A stretch of 23,836 bases of DNA. It comes from Acanthamoeba lenticulata (taxonomy: Eukaryota > Discosea > Longamoebia > Acanthamoebidae). Below are positions 1 through 10,590 of this stretch, piece after piece. Both the position numbers and the translations under genes were made by a program. The stretch covers positions 1-23,836 of the forward strand of contig NAVB01000831.1 of the NCBI GenBank assembly GCA_002179805.1, written 5' to 3'. Below the pieces are notes generated by a model that was not told the origin of the DNA, made no database searches, and saw nothing but the letters and a program-made list of their open reading frames with translations. How positions within the stretch are numbered: position 1 is the first letter of the stretch; every line of letters begins with the position of its first letter.

Positions 1-76
1 GCGACGATTATGGGATAAGAAAAAGACGATTTTCTTCTCTTTCCCTTTGCGGCTGGCCTCTCGATCAACAGATAAC

Positions 77-3000
77 ATGGAGGCAAGGGGAGGCGAAACC
101 ATGGATGTGGTCTCCGACGCCCACAACTCACTTCTCTCAGTGGTAAGTCACCGCTGCACCACACTCGTAATTGTGACGACCGACATTTGCTGATTGAGAA
201 AATTACGCTCCGTATGCAGAGTTTGGACGATTTGCCTCATGAAGAGGATGTAATGCACAGCCCGTACTCGCTCAAGGCTTGGCTGCGCTATATTGAGCAC
301 AAGACAGAGGCGTCTTTCAACGATCGTAAAATGTTGTACGAGCGAGCGCTTAAGAAGCTGCCCGGAAGCTACAAGCTGTGGTTCAGCTACCTCATCGAGA
401 GAAAGATGCATGTCAAAGGCAAATGCATCGGCTCTAAAGCACACAAGGCAGCCAACAATGCTTTTGAGCGAGCTCTCGTCTACATGAGCAAGGTACGTTC
501 TTGCTAACATGTCCCTATTAGGCCTTCATTTCTGATGTCAATTCCCTTCTTCAGATGCCGCGCATTTGGATTGAGTACTGCAGCTTCTTGATGGAGCAAA
601 AGCTTATCACACAGACGAGGCGCGCATTCGATCGCGCCCTGCGTTCGCTGCCGGTGACGCAGCACGACAAGATTTGGGCCCTCTACATCCCGTGGGTTAC
701 CAAGATTGGCGTGCCCGAGACCGCCATGCGCGTGTACAGGCGGTACCTCAAGGTCTGTGTGGACATCCGACGCCATCGGAACCATCTTGCCCTTCTCTCA
801 CCCTCTCTTTGCTCCATTTTCCAGATCGAGCCGGAGGCCACGGAGGACTACATCGAGTATCTCATCTCCGTGGGGCAGCTGCAGGAGGCGGCCCTCAAGC
901 TGATCGACCTCTTGAACAACCAGAAGTACGAGTCGCCTAAGGGCACCTCCCAGCACCAGCTGTGGAACAAGCTCTGCGACATGCTCTCCAAGCACCCCAA
1001 GGAGATCACTGGTATCAAGGTCGAGGCCATCATGCGCGAAGGTACATAGCTTGAAGAGCGCTAGGCCGCGCTTCGTCTTTAGCGTTCATGATCAGCAGCA
1101 GGCCAACGCAACCTACGCGTGTTGTGTGGCTCGTGTGCAGGTGTGCGCCGATTCACCAACGAGGTGGGCCGCATGTGGGTCGCGCTGGCCGAGTACTACA
1201 TCCGACTCGCCAACTTTGACAAGGCTCGGGACATCTTCGAGGAGGGCATCCACACGGTGATGTCGGTGCGGGACTTTAGCCAGATCTGGGACGCCTACAC
1301 GCAATTTGAGGACAACCTGATCGAGGCCGACATGAAGGCCGAAGGCGGAGACGAGGAGGACGAAGTCGACTTTGACCTTCGCCTCGCCCGCTACGAGAAC
1401 CTCATCAATCAGCGGCCTCTGCTCGTCTCGTCAGTCGTCTTGCGACAGAACCCGCACAACGTCAACGAGTGGCACAAGCGGGTCAAGCTCTACCCCGACG
1501 ATCCCATCCAGGTGCGTTGCGTCACACACCTCACAACACTCTCGGACATGTTGAAAGGCCTCGACCGACATCAACTCATAACCGCGCAAAACAGGCTGCC
1601 AAGGTGTATGCCGAGGCCGTGAAGACGGTCGATCCTAAGGAGGCCACGGGCAAGCCGCACTCGCTCTGGGTTGGCTACGCCAGGCTGTACGAGCGCCACG
1701 GCGACCTCGTCACGGCGCGCGCCATCTTCAAGAAGGCCACGCAGATCGAGTTCCGCACGGTGGACGACCTCGCTTCGGTCTGGTGCGAGTGGGCCGAGAT
1801 GGAGCTCCGTCAGAAGCACTACGACGAGGCCCTGAAGACCCTGCAGCAGGCCTGCACCATTCCGCGGATCGTTCGCCTCACCAAGGTTCTTGTCCTCCTC
1901 TTCCTCTTTCCTCCTCATGCCCGTGTTATTGCTCGTTGGCTCATCGTTGTTGTCGATGAGCAGGACGACTCGGTGCAGAAGAAGCTGTTCAAGTCCCCCA
2001 AGCTGTGGGCCTTCCACGCCGACCTTGAGGAGAGCCTGGGCACGTTCGTGTCGACCAAGGCCGTCTACGACAAGATCCTGGAGCTCAAGATCGCTACGCC
2101 GCAGCTGATCCTCAACTACGCGCAGTACCTCGAGGAGAACAAATACTACGAGGAGTCCTTCAAGGCCTACGAGCGAGGTACGCCCCTCATGATCCCAGTC
2201 CAGCCGTGGGGGTGAACACTCGTCCTTAACTTATCTCGCGATGTGGCCAGGCGTGGCGATGTTCCACTACCCGTACGTGTTCGACCTGTGGGTGGCCTAC
2301 TTGACCAAGTTCATCGAGCGTTACGGCGGGAGCAAGCTCGAGCGCGCTCGCGACATGTTCGAGCAAGCGATCGACGGCGTGCCGTCCAAGTTCGCCAAGC
2401 CGCTGTACCTCATGTACGCCCACGTCGAGGAGCAATTCGGTCTGGCGAGGCACGCCATGAACGTCTACGACAGGTGCGTCGCTGCTTCAAACCCTCCTCC
2501 TTCCTCTCTTCGCCTGCCCGCGTCGGCGTGTTGTTGGCCAAGCGCCTGAATAACATCCCTGGCTTTGGGAACTACAGAGCTTGCCGTGCGGTGGAGGAGG
2601 CCGAGAAGCCGTACATGTACAACATCTACATTGCGCGCGCAACCGAGTTCTTTGGCGTCACCCGAACGAGAGAGATCTACGAACAGGCCATCTCCACCCT
2701 GCCCGAGAAGTACATCGTACGTTGCTCTTGTTGTTGTTGTTGGCTCCACCGATGAGGCTTACCACTTGGTGGTTTCTCACTCGAATGTACCTGTAGAGGG
2801 AGATCTGCATCAAATATGCCGAGCTCGAGAAGCAGCTGGGCGAGATCGACCGCGCGAGGGCAATCTTCGTGCACACGTCGCAGTTCTGCAACCCCACCGA
2901 GGACACCGACTTCTGGAAGAAGTGGAACGACTTCGAGGTGCGTGTCCCGATTTGACAGCCTCTTGCTTCTTCACCATGTGTGCTCACAAACACTCTTCTG

Positions 3001-3592
3001 TGCATCTCCTCCTTCATTCCATAAGGTCCGCCACGGTAACGAAGACACGTTCAGGGAGATGCTGCGCGTCAAGCGGTCCGTGCAGGCGACGTTCAACACT
3101 CAGGTCAACCTCATGTCGGCCAGTATGCTGGCGCAGCAGAAGAAGGACGAAGACGCCGACCGTATGCGTCGCCTCGCGCAAGACGACGAGATGGCCCGGC
3201 TCGAGAGCCAGGTCCTTGAGGAGCAGCGGAAGGAGCAGGAGGAGCGGAAGATGGGCGCTGCCCCGGGTGTAGGCTCCATCGCGTTCACTACCGCCCGCTC
3301 GGACGAGCCTGTGGCCGCCGAGGCCAACCCCGAGGAGATCGAGCTCGGTGATGAAGAGGAAGAGGAGGGCGAGGAGGGTGAAGAGGGCGAACCCGAGGAA
3401 GCCGACGAGGAGGGCAAGCCCAAGCCTCGGGGTCGGGCGGTCAACATACAGCAGAAGGAGGCCCCGGCCTCGCTCTTTGGCGGGCTCAAGGAGCAGGCTG
3501 CCAGGGAGGCGCAGGAAGCCGCCGCCGCCGCAACACAGCAGCAGCCAAAGGGCGCTCTTGCGCGCCTGCAGGCGAGCCGCGGCGGCAAGTGA
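77..3592 (+). CDS. SYF1: Pre-mRNA splicing factor SYF1/XAB2 (HAT-repeat scaffold)
   Basis: This is the SYF1 (yeast) / XAB2 (human) family, a scaffold of the Prp19-associated (NineTeen) complex in the nuclear spliceosome; human XAB2 also acts in transcription-coupled repair. Inferred exons: 77-142, 220-492, 555-752, 825-1041, 1141-1511, 1595-1885, 1964-2177, 2251-2473, 2578-2716, 2797-2937 and 3026-3592. They join in frame to 899 aa; human XAB2 is about 855. The spliced protein is almost entirely HAT repeats, with family blocks DLPHEED (just after exon 1), MPRIWIEYCSFLM, SVRDFSQIWDAY, RRPLLVSSVVLRQNPH, EATGKPHSLW, DLASVWCEWAEMELR, YERG then TKFIERYGG, and VRHGNEDT. After the HAT array come NPEEIELG (start of an acidic run near residues 815-845) and APASLFGGLKE near residue 857, both typical of the family C-terminus. 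The first ATG was taken; a second in-frame ATG at 101 is possible. Identity is very secure; the first exon is the least certain part. Confidence 0.95.
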
Positions 3593-4003
3593 GCGGGGAG
3601 ACGTTCCTTGGTCTCTGTTTGGTCCTGAATAGAAGCTCGTTTAAGGAACTTGGTGTTGGTGCGCCAGGTGTTACGGCACGTTCCTTGTTCGAACTTCGGC
3701 CTGTAGAGCGTGAGTGGTCGCGTTTTTCCGGGCGTAGCGACCAGTCGGGTAGGACTTGAGAACGTTTGACGGGCAAAAGGTAAGGAATTCAACTTATGGA
3801 CAGCGCCGAATTTCGGGCCAGCAACAAAGGGCGCAACGAGATGTTCCCAAGGCTGGAAGATGGGTGCGCTCTCCTCGCGGGTGGTGAACTAGGCACTCCT
3901 TTTTGCAGTTTACAAGATTTGGATAGCAACGCGGTTGGTGTTTGATCTGATTTTGACGATCGGATAAGGCGCCTTCCTGCGCCAGGCAATTGAATTAGAA
4001 ACA
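3593..4003. other. Intergenic: SYF1 3' end and kelch-RING promoter
   Basis: No gene is visible here. The stretch must hold the SYF1 3' UTR and the promoter and 5' UTR of the next gene. A 10-nt direct repeat, ACGTTCCTTG, occurs at 3601-3610 and 3678-3687. A short possible hairpin (GGCGC, 6-nt loop, GCGCC) lies near 3968-3983, about 20 nt before the next start codon. No AATAAA and no clear TATA box were seen. The AT content is higher than in the flanking exons. Confidence 0.6.
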
Positions 4004-7000
4004 ATGGCAGAACTTCTGCAACATAGTGGGTCAGGCTACGATTCGTCATCATCCTTATGTTCCAATTCCTCTTCATGCAGCACTCGTTCCAGCGGCAAGA
4101 AGGATTCAAAAGAGTCTAAGGGAAAGAAGAAAAAGAAGAAATCAAGCAAGGAAGAAAGATTCATTCCAGATCCTGGTACATTAAATTGCCGCTCCGTCCT
4201 CTGTGTGTCGTCCGCGCCCACTCATTCACACAATGAGTGCAGAGCCCATTTTTCGACCACAACTTGCGTGGAAATCCGTCGCGGCCACGGACAAGCCCCC
4301 TCTGGCTCGGTGGGGCCACACGGCATGTGTTTTCGGCAGCAAGCTCTTTGTCTTTGGCGGGACCGGCAACAGAGTGTACGGCGACACCTTCACCTTTGAT
4401 CTCGGTACGTCCGCCGAAGCACACACTCAGCCAAGTAGCAACGAAGACTGAGGCAAGGGCTCGGGTCTTGTATGTTTGTCAGACCGCAACGTGTGGGAGC
4501 CCATCGAAACCCAAGGCCAGGTCCCGTCAGCCCGTTTTGGGCACTCGTGCTGCCCGTCTCCTGCTTCGACCAAGGAGTTCATCCTCTTTGGCGGACACGG
4601 CATTGGCAACAAGCACTACAACGAACTTCACTTCTTCAATGCTGGTACCAGTCTCTTCCTTGGCGCTCTTCCAGCCTCTCGCTGACCTGCACGCTTCCAC
4701 TCGCACACGCTCTCTTTCCACAAGAAACTCTCACGTGGAAAAAGACGTCGCCCGACCGAACCTTTCCTGAGGCGAGAGCTGGCCACACGATGACGATGTT
4801 CCCCTCTGGCAAGTGCGTCGTCTTCGGCGGCCACTCCAAGAGCGACAAATTCTTCAATTCGGTTCACATCTTCAACTACGGTAAGGCGCTCTCCTTTGTT
4901 GGCCAGGCCCACAACTCTTCTCACACTTCTGCTTTGCGCAGCGGACATGACATGGAAAAAGCTCGAGCGGCTCGATGGTGACGTGCCCACACCACGCGGC
5001 GGCCATTCTGCTGTCGCCTACAACAACGAGCTCATCATCTTTGGTGGCTTTGACGGCAAAAAGCACTACAACGACATCCACGCGCTCGATATCGGTGTGC
5101 TCTCTCTACCGCCCCTCCGCCATGTCGCTCTGCTGATTCCCCCCTTCTTTTATGTGTGCGCGTGAGCAGAGCGTGGAGTATGGCGCAAGGTGGTCGTCAA
5201 CGGCAGCCCGCCGACAGGGCGCAGCGGCCACGCGTCCACGCTGGTCGCCGACAAGCACTTGCTCGTGGTGGGCGGCTGTCAGAACACGCTGTTCCTCAAC
5301 GACGTGCATGTTCTCCAGCTGGAGACCATGACCTGGGCTCAGCCCACCGTTACTGGCCAGGCCCTTCGGCCTCGCTTTCGGTACGCACGTCTTCCTTCCT
5401 CCCTCCCGGTTGGTGCGCCTGTGTGGTTACGATAACCATTGGGTTTCCCAACAACCAACTTGAACCACCCAAACATGTTCCATGCTAGAGATCCAAAATG
5501 TTCACCAATCTCCAACTTATGTTCTAACTGGCTGTTATTGTTCCGGTCACTTTTCTTCCCATTTTTCCCACAACAGGCACACGGCAACAATGGTGGGAGC
5601 AAACCAACTGGTCATTTTTGGCGGCTCGAGCAGCGGCGTGCTATACAATGACTTGGGCGCGATCGATGTCACGCTCTACGTGTCGTCTCCGTCGCCGCAA
5701 CCCTCCCCGGTCCTTCCCAAAGCGAAGAAGGCGTCAAAGAGGTGCGTGCGTGTGTCGTTAGAGACAGTACCTTTTTAATGGCGTAGTCGTCTAACTGGTG
5801 ACCGTCGTCGACCGCGCAGGGCCCTGTCGACTCCTGCAGACGCGGCTCTGGGCAAGGCCAAGTATAAGCTCACCGTAAGTGGAGACGATGTGGAGGCCGA
5901 CAAGCACATGTCATCTCCCGCCCACTTTAGCGCACTCGTCAAGGAGTACGTAACTGTTGTGCAGCTCTCAAGTCCACGCTTTCGGCTGAGACGCTAATGC
6001 GCCCTTTTCCCACTTGGCGCTTCAGCTTCGCGGAGGGAATCGAAAAGCCAGTGGCGGCCTCGAACTCTGCCGGATCGGCGGCAGCCGAGCAGCCGCCCAA
6101 CCCGTCAGGCGTGCAGCTCATGCAGATGTTCCTGTCGGCCTCCATGGCCTACAAGGAGGAGCGTCGATTGCGCGAGCAAACCGAGTTTGCGCTACAGGAG
6201 GTGCGCAAGGCCTTGTTCAGCGAGCAGAAGGAAAAGGCCAAATTGGAGGAGAGCCGCGCCTTGGCCGAGGCCGATCTCGTGTGCGAGCGGGAGGACGCCC
6301 AAAAGCTGCGAGCCGCCAAGGCCGCGCTGGAGAAGGAGCTCAAGAGCGAGCGCAAGAAGCGGAAGAAGTACGAGGAGGAACGGGCCAAGACCGAGGAGGA
6401 GCTACGACGGCTTCGCGGCGTGGCCAACCGCGAGGTGGAGAAGCGGCGCGAGCAAAGCAGCGTCGAGATCGAAGAGCTCAACAAGCAGATGGCGGTCCTC
6501 CGGCTACAGCTCAACAACAAGAAGGCCAAACTGCGCGTGCTCAAGGAGCAGCTGACCGAGTTGGCCCAACGCGAGAAGGAGCGCCTCATCGACGAGGACG
6601 CGAGCTACTTCGCGACGCCGGATTTCCAGAAGCTCAAGATGGACGAGCTCCTACGACTCGAAGAGCATTACCTCTCCTCCCTGCGAGTAGTCGGCTTTGC
6701 CAAGGTGCGCTTCGATTCTTCAGCTTGCCCTGTTGTAGTTGTTGTCGTGTCATGGTCAGGAGGCTCATCTCTTTGTTGTCTTTCGTTCACCAAAACAGCA
6801 AAAACAACTTCAACTGCAAGTCGAGGAGCTGCAGCGAGCCAAGGCCATGCTCGAGGAGCAGAAGATCTGTTCCATCTGCGCCGACCGAGAGATAAGGTTG
6901 GTCCTTCTTCTTCTTCTTCTTCTTTTGTTCTTCTTCTTCTTTGTGTTCTTTGCTTTGCAATCATGAGCTAAACACAGGTGTCCCTTGCTCGCTGGTTGTG

Positions 7001-7126
7001 GTGCCTGCCCACAGGGTGGTGTTGATCCCGTGCGGACATCGGTGCCTATGCCGAGAATGCAGCACGGCGCTACACAAGTGTCCCATCTGTCGCAAGACCG
7101 TGTCCGACCGAATCGACACCTACTGA
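4004..7126 (+). CDS. Kelch-repeat / coiled-coil / RING-finger protein, probable E3 ubiquitin ligase
   Basis: Probable single-chain E3 ligase: a kelch propeller to bind a substrate and a C-terminal RING to recruit E2-ubiquitin. Inferred exons: 4004-4175, 4243-4404, 4483-4644, 4725-4880, 4942-5094, 5170-5380, 5577-5741, 5820-5945, 6026-6704, 6799-6896 and 7015-7126; together 731 aa. Residues 1-57 are Ser-rich, then Lys-rich. Residues about 58-375 carry six kelch blades, visible as VFGGTGNRVYGDTFTF, LFGGHGIGNKHYNELHFF, VFGGHSKSDKFFNSVHIF, IFGGFDGKKHYNDIHALD, VVGGCQNTLFLNDVHVL and IFGGSSSGVLYNDL. Residues about 470-680 form a long charged coiled coil (exon 9 and the start of exon 10). The RING starts at CSIC (C686, C689), followed by PCGHRCLCREC and CPICR, ending DRIDTY. 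The C3HC4 pattern and its terminal position resemble the RINGs of IAP-type proteins. All metal ligands are present. The substrate is unknown. Confidence 0.88.
6903..6942. repeat. CTT-rich microsatellite inside an intron
   Basis: Two blocks of TTC/CTT triplets, separated by a short TTTTG interruption, lie in the intron at 6897-7014 that splits the RING-coding part of the kelch-RING gene. They sit near the donor end of the intron. A similar CTT run lies in a WDR6 intron. Confidence 0.8.
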
Positions 7127-7796
7127 GCGCTGATCACGCACTCCCTTATTATTTATTTATGACTCCATTATTTATTATCATTCCCCTCGCTGTGTACATA
7201 GAGAGAGCTCAGTGATCGCCAGACGTCACCACATGTATGACTTACACGCCGCCAACACAAACACGAGCCACGTGTTGCTGAATCTTGTACCCCCCGGGGG
7301 CCGCGTGAGATCGACTTGACGCACCACCAAGCTGGTGTCGCTAAGTGCTCCTCCGCTGAGGCCGGCCACGTGAGTTTGATCGGAACACGACGGGAGGTCA
7401 GCCCGCGGCGACAACTTTTTCCTTTGTGGCGCCATCAGCCGTCTTCGGCACACACGGATGGGCGGACTCCCGGCAGCCGAGTCTTTCGAGGAGACTCCCG
7501 GTAGGACTTGATGAAGTCTGCCCCACCAAGCCGTCACAGCAGTCCTTCAGTCGTTACACAGCTGAAAAAAGCCGCCCTCGAGGCCAAGAGTGGGTCCGAT
7601 GAAGTGGCTTGAGGCTTGTTCTGCAGATCACGCGGTTCCTGTTGGTCGGCAGTAACGCACCTCGCCCGGTTTCGTTGTACCTCGGCAAGCGTCAATGCTA
7701 AGTTGAATAGCAAAACACAACAACAAGGCCACGCACACGAGCGAGGAGGCCTCTCTTTCTTCACGCTCGTTCTTGCCTTGCACATTGATTCTACAC
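7127..7796. other. Intergenic: kelch-RING 3' end and histidine kinase promoter
   Basis: No convincing gene. The first about 70 nt are AT-rich with repeated TTATTTA, likely the 3' UTR and cleavage region of the kelch-RING gene. Further on there is a perfect 10-nt palindrome CCCCCGGGGG (7291-7300) and two CACGTG hexamers (7269-7274 and 7367-7372), the classical E-box/G-box core. They lie about 530 and 430 nt upstream of the histidine kinase start. CACCA-AGC-TGGTG (about 7325-7337) is another short inverted repeat. Short open frames here lack the codon bias of neighbouring exons. Confidence 0.55.
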
Positions 7797-10498
7797 ATGG
7801 CTGCATTCTCTTCCGCTGAGCAAGCTTCGACAACAACCGCGGGAGCCCTCCCCGCCGACCCACCATCATCCTCTTCTTCGCCCGCCGACGAGAATGGAGG
7901 CAGCCACCAGGTAGAGGACGCCAACAGGAAGGGCCTCTTGCAGCTCTTCATGGCTCTCGCCTCTACTGGCGGGTTCGCCTTCCTCACAGGCGTCATCATC
8001 TACGAGGGCTCTTCCTGCACGGCGCTCTCGGCCAGCCTCTTCCTCTGGGCCTTCTGCGCGCTCCTCATCCTCCTCCTCTCCTTCTGCATGACGGACCTCA
8101 CCGTGCCGCTGTTCCTCTGCTGTTGCCTCTTTGACATCCTCCTCACCCTCGTGACTCTCACTGACTGCAATCCCCGCGATATGTACGTTCTTATCTTTGT
8201 CTGTTCTCCTACTGGGCGACTTTAAGTCTCACCCTCGTAAACCTCTCGACACCACCTCGTCCCCTGTTCCAGGTATCATTGGTTCCTGTGCATCCCGGTC
8301 CTCATGCTCTACGCGCGCGGCGTGGGCAGCTGCGCCGCCGCCTTTGTCGCCATCGTCGTGCAGACCACCCTCCTCCGCTACGTGGCCGAGGTCCTTCATC
8401 CCTTCCCCACGACCTGCGGCTTCCGCCACACCCTCATCGGTACCGTCACGCACGCCATCATCATCATCACCTACTTTCTTATGGACGCCATCTTCATTAT
8501 CTCAGGTGCTGCGATGTCGGACGTGTGGCTGTGGAGCCTCCTGCTCTCCTTCTCGGCGGGAAATCACATGTCGCGCACGCTGGCCCTCAAGCGACTCCAG
8601 CTGGCGCTGGACGACCGCGAGCGGGCCAACGCCAAGCTGCAGCAGGCCACCAAGGCCAAGACCGACTTTTTGGCCAACATGAGCCACGGTACGGTCCCGT
8701 CCCTTTCCTACCATCATCCCCTCGAGTTGTCGCCGGCCCAAGACTCACCTGTCGTGCGATGGTGTACATGTAGAGCTGCGCACGCCCATGCACGGCATCA
8801 TCGCCATGAGCCGCGAGCTGCAGGACATGCTCCCGCCCCAGACCAAGTCCAGCCACGCCATCACCATCATCTCGCGTACGTGTGGCTTCCCCAGTGGGGA
8901 ATGAGGTCAAGCCGCAATCGCTCATCTTTGCGCTGCTGGCACGACACAGACTGCGCGGACCATCTGCTGGCGCTGGTCAACGACATCCTCGACTTTGAGC
9001 GGATCGAGAGCAACCAGTTGGAGATGGAGCAGATCCCGTTCTCCGTGGTGAGCGAGACTCACAAGGTCATCGACATGGTCCGCGTCCCAGCAGGGAAGAA
9101 GAATTTGACTCTGTCGACAGACATCTCCGTGCAGCATCCGTTGCGAGTCGGCGATCCCGTCCGGTACAAATTGCCTTGTCATTGCGTCACGCGTAGACGT
9201 AATCGGGCTCACATGTCGACGTGGCGCTGCTGTTGTTCAATGACAGGTTTCGGCAGATCCTGTTCAACCTGCTCTCCAACTCGTGTAAGTTCACGCCGGA
9301 GCACGGGTCAGTATCGCTCCGCCTCACCGAGGAATCAGCCGACGGCCTCGAGCTCGCTGTGACCGACAGCGGGATCGGCATCACCAAGGAGCACCTCCCG
9401 CGCCTCTTCTCTGTACGCATAATCTCTCCAGGAGCCCTTCGCTCTTTTGTCGCTTTCGTTCTTTTGTCTACTAACACACGCGCAACAGAGCTTCTCGCAA
9501 GTCGACGCGTCGGTCAATCGGCGCTACGGCGGGTCGGGCCTGGGTCTGGCCATCACCAAGCGGCTGTGCGAGGCCATGGGCGGCTCGATCAGCTGCCTGA
9601 GCGAGCCCGGCAAGGGCTCCACGTTCACCGTCCGCGTGCGGCTGCCTGTAGTCCAAGAGTCCGAAGACGACCCCGAGCGGCCGGGCTTCCAGGCCGTCTC
9701 GTCGTCGGCCCAGTCGCAGCTAACGCCGGAAGACGACCCGAGCAAGCTCAGGTTCAACGGCCTCGAGGTCCTCCTCGTCGAGGACAACGTCGTCAACCAG
9801 AAGGTGGGCAAGCGCATGCTCCACACGCTGGGCTGCAACGTGACGGTACCGTTCGCGAAGCCTTCCTCCAGTGCCTAGACTTTGTCTCACGATGGCGATG
9901 ATGGGCGGTGTGGCTTCGTGGCGAGCAGGTGGTGGAGAACGGCGTGGAGTGCCTGAAGGCGCTCGAGGAGAAGGAGTATCCGGTGATCCTCATGGACTGC
10001 CAGATGCCGGTCATGGACGGCTTCCAGGCCACGCGCCACATTCGCGAGCGCGAGAAGAGCCGCCGGGAGGACGAGCCGCGCCGGGTATCTTCTGGCGACG
10101 ACGACCTTCACGCGGTGAAGCGCAAGTTGACCGAAGCCGCCGCCGCTGGGGACAAGCCGGGCACCACCGTGGTGAGAGAGGCTCACCACGCGGGGGTGCC
10201 CATCATCGCGCTCACGGCCTCGGCGACCAAGGAGTACGGCGCCAAGTGCCTCGAGGTGGGCATGTCGGACGTGCTCTTCAAGCCGCTGAGGCGCGAGGCC
10301 CTGGCGCTGGCCCTCAAGAAGTGGATCCCGCCAACGCCGCCCGCAGAAAGGCAGCCGTCGCCACCACCCCAAGCCCCGATGACCCCGCGACGCCTGCAGC
10401 TGCAAGTCCACCGCTCGTCCAGTCAGCCCACCACCCTCGTCGAGCAACTGGCCGCCCCTTCCCCGCGACCCCTCCTTGGCCGCAAGGAGAGCACATGA
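7797..10498 (+). CDS. Membrane-bound hybrid sensor histidine kinase with receiver domain
   Basis: Hybrid kinase expected to autophosphorylate on His and pass the phosphate to its own receiver Asp, feeding a phosphorelay. Inferred exons: 7797-8182, 8273-8688, 8774-8875, 8950-9163, 9247-9412, 9489-9845 and 9929-10498; 736 aa. Residues 1-45 are Ser/Ala-rich and disordered. About five or six hydrophobic segments follow (near 47-69, 76-97, 102-122, 131-163 and 183-205). A short helix leads to the H-box [15 protein letters not shown] with H267. The ATPase domain has the N-box [10 protein letters not shown] (N384), G1 DSGIGI (D413) and G2 GSGLGL (from 443). The receiver has VEDN (D527), the phospho-acceptor in [12 protein letters not shown] (D570), the conserved T in LTASA, and K665 in LFKPL. 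All catalytic residues are present, so it is predicted active. The receiver carries an insertion of roughly 40 residues after the phospho-acceptor. No PAS, GAF or CHASE domain is seen, so the membrane part is the only candidate sensor; its ligand cannot be told. A 92-nt gap separates it from WDR6. Confidence 0.9.
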
Positions 10499-10560
10499 TC
10501 ATGGGGAAATGAGCTAGCGGCGAAAGAAAAGTAATAATAATACTGAAATTAAAAAGAAAG

Positions 10561-10566
10561 AATAAA
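10561..10566 (+). other. Candidate poly(A) signal AATAAA for the histidine kinase gene
   Basis: AATAAA lies 62 nt after the kinase stop codon, in an A-rich stretch. It is only 24 nt before the WDR6 start codon, so cleavage would fall in or next to the WDR6 leader. Position and motif are seen directly; use in vivo is inferred. Confidence 0.55.
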
Positions 10567-10590
10567 ACACAACAAAAACAAGCACCTCGC

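Noticed and set aside
3100..3792. 230-aa antisense open frame opposite the SYF1 C-terminus
   Set aside because: Its poly-Ser stretch is the complement of the acidic Glu codons of SYF1; there is no independent evidence for it.
5875..5930. GTAAGT ... TTTAG pair inside a kelch-RING exon, looking like a perfect 56-nt intron
   Set aside because: Removing 56 nt shifts the frame and loses the downstream coiled coil and RING. Without it, the exon joins in frame at 5945/6026.
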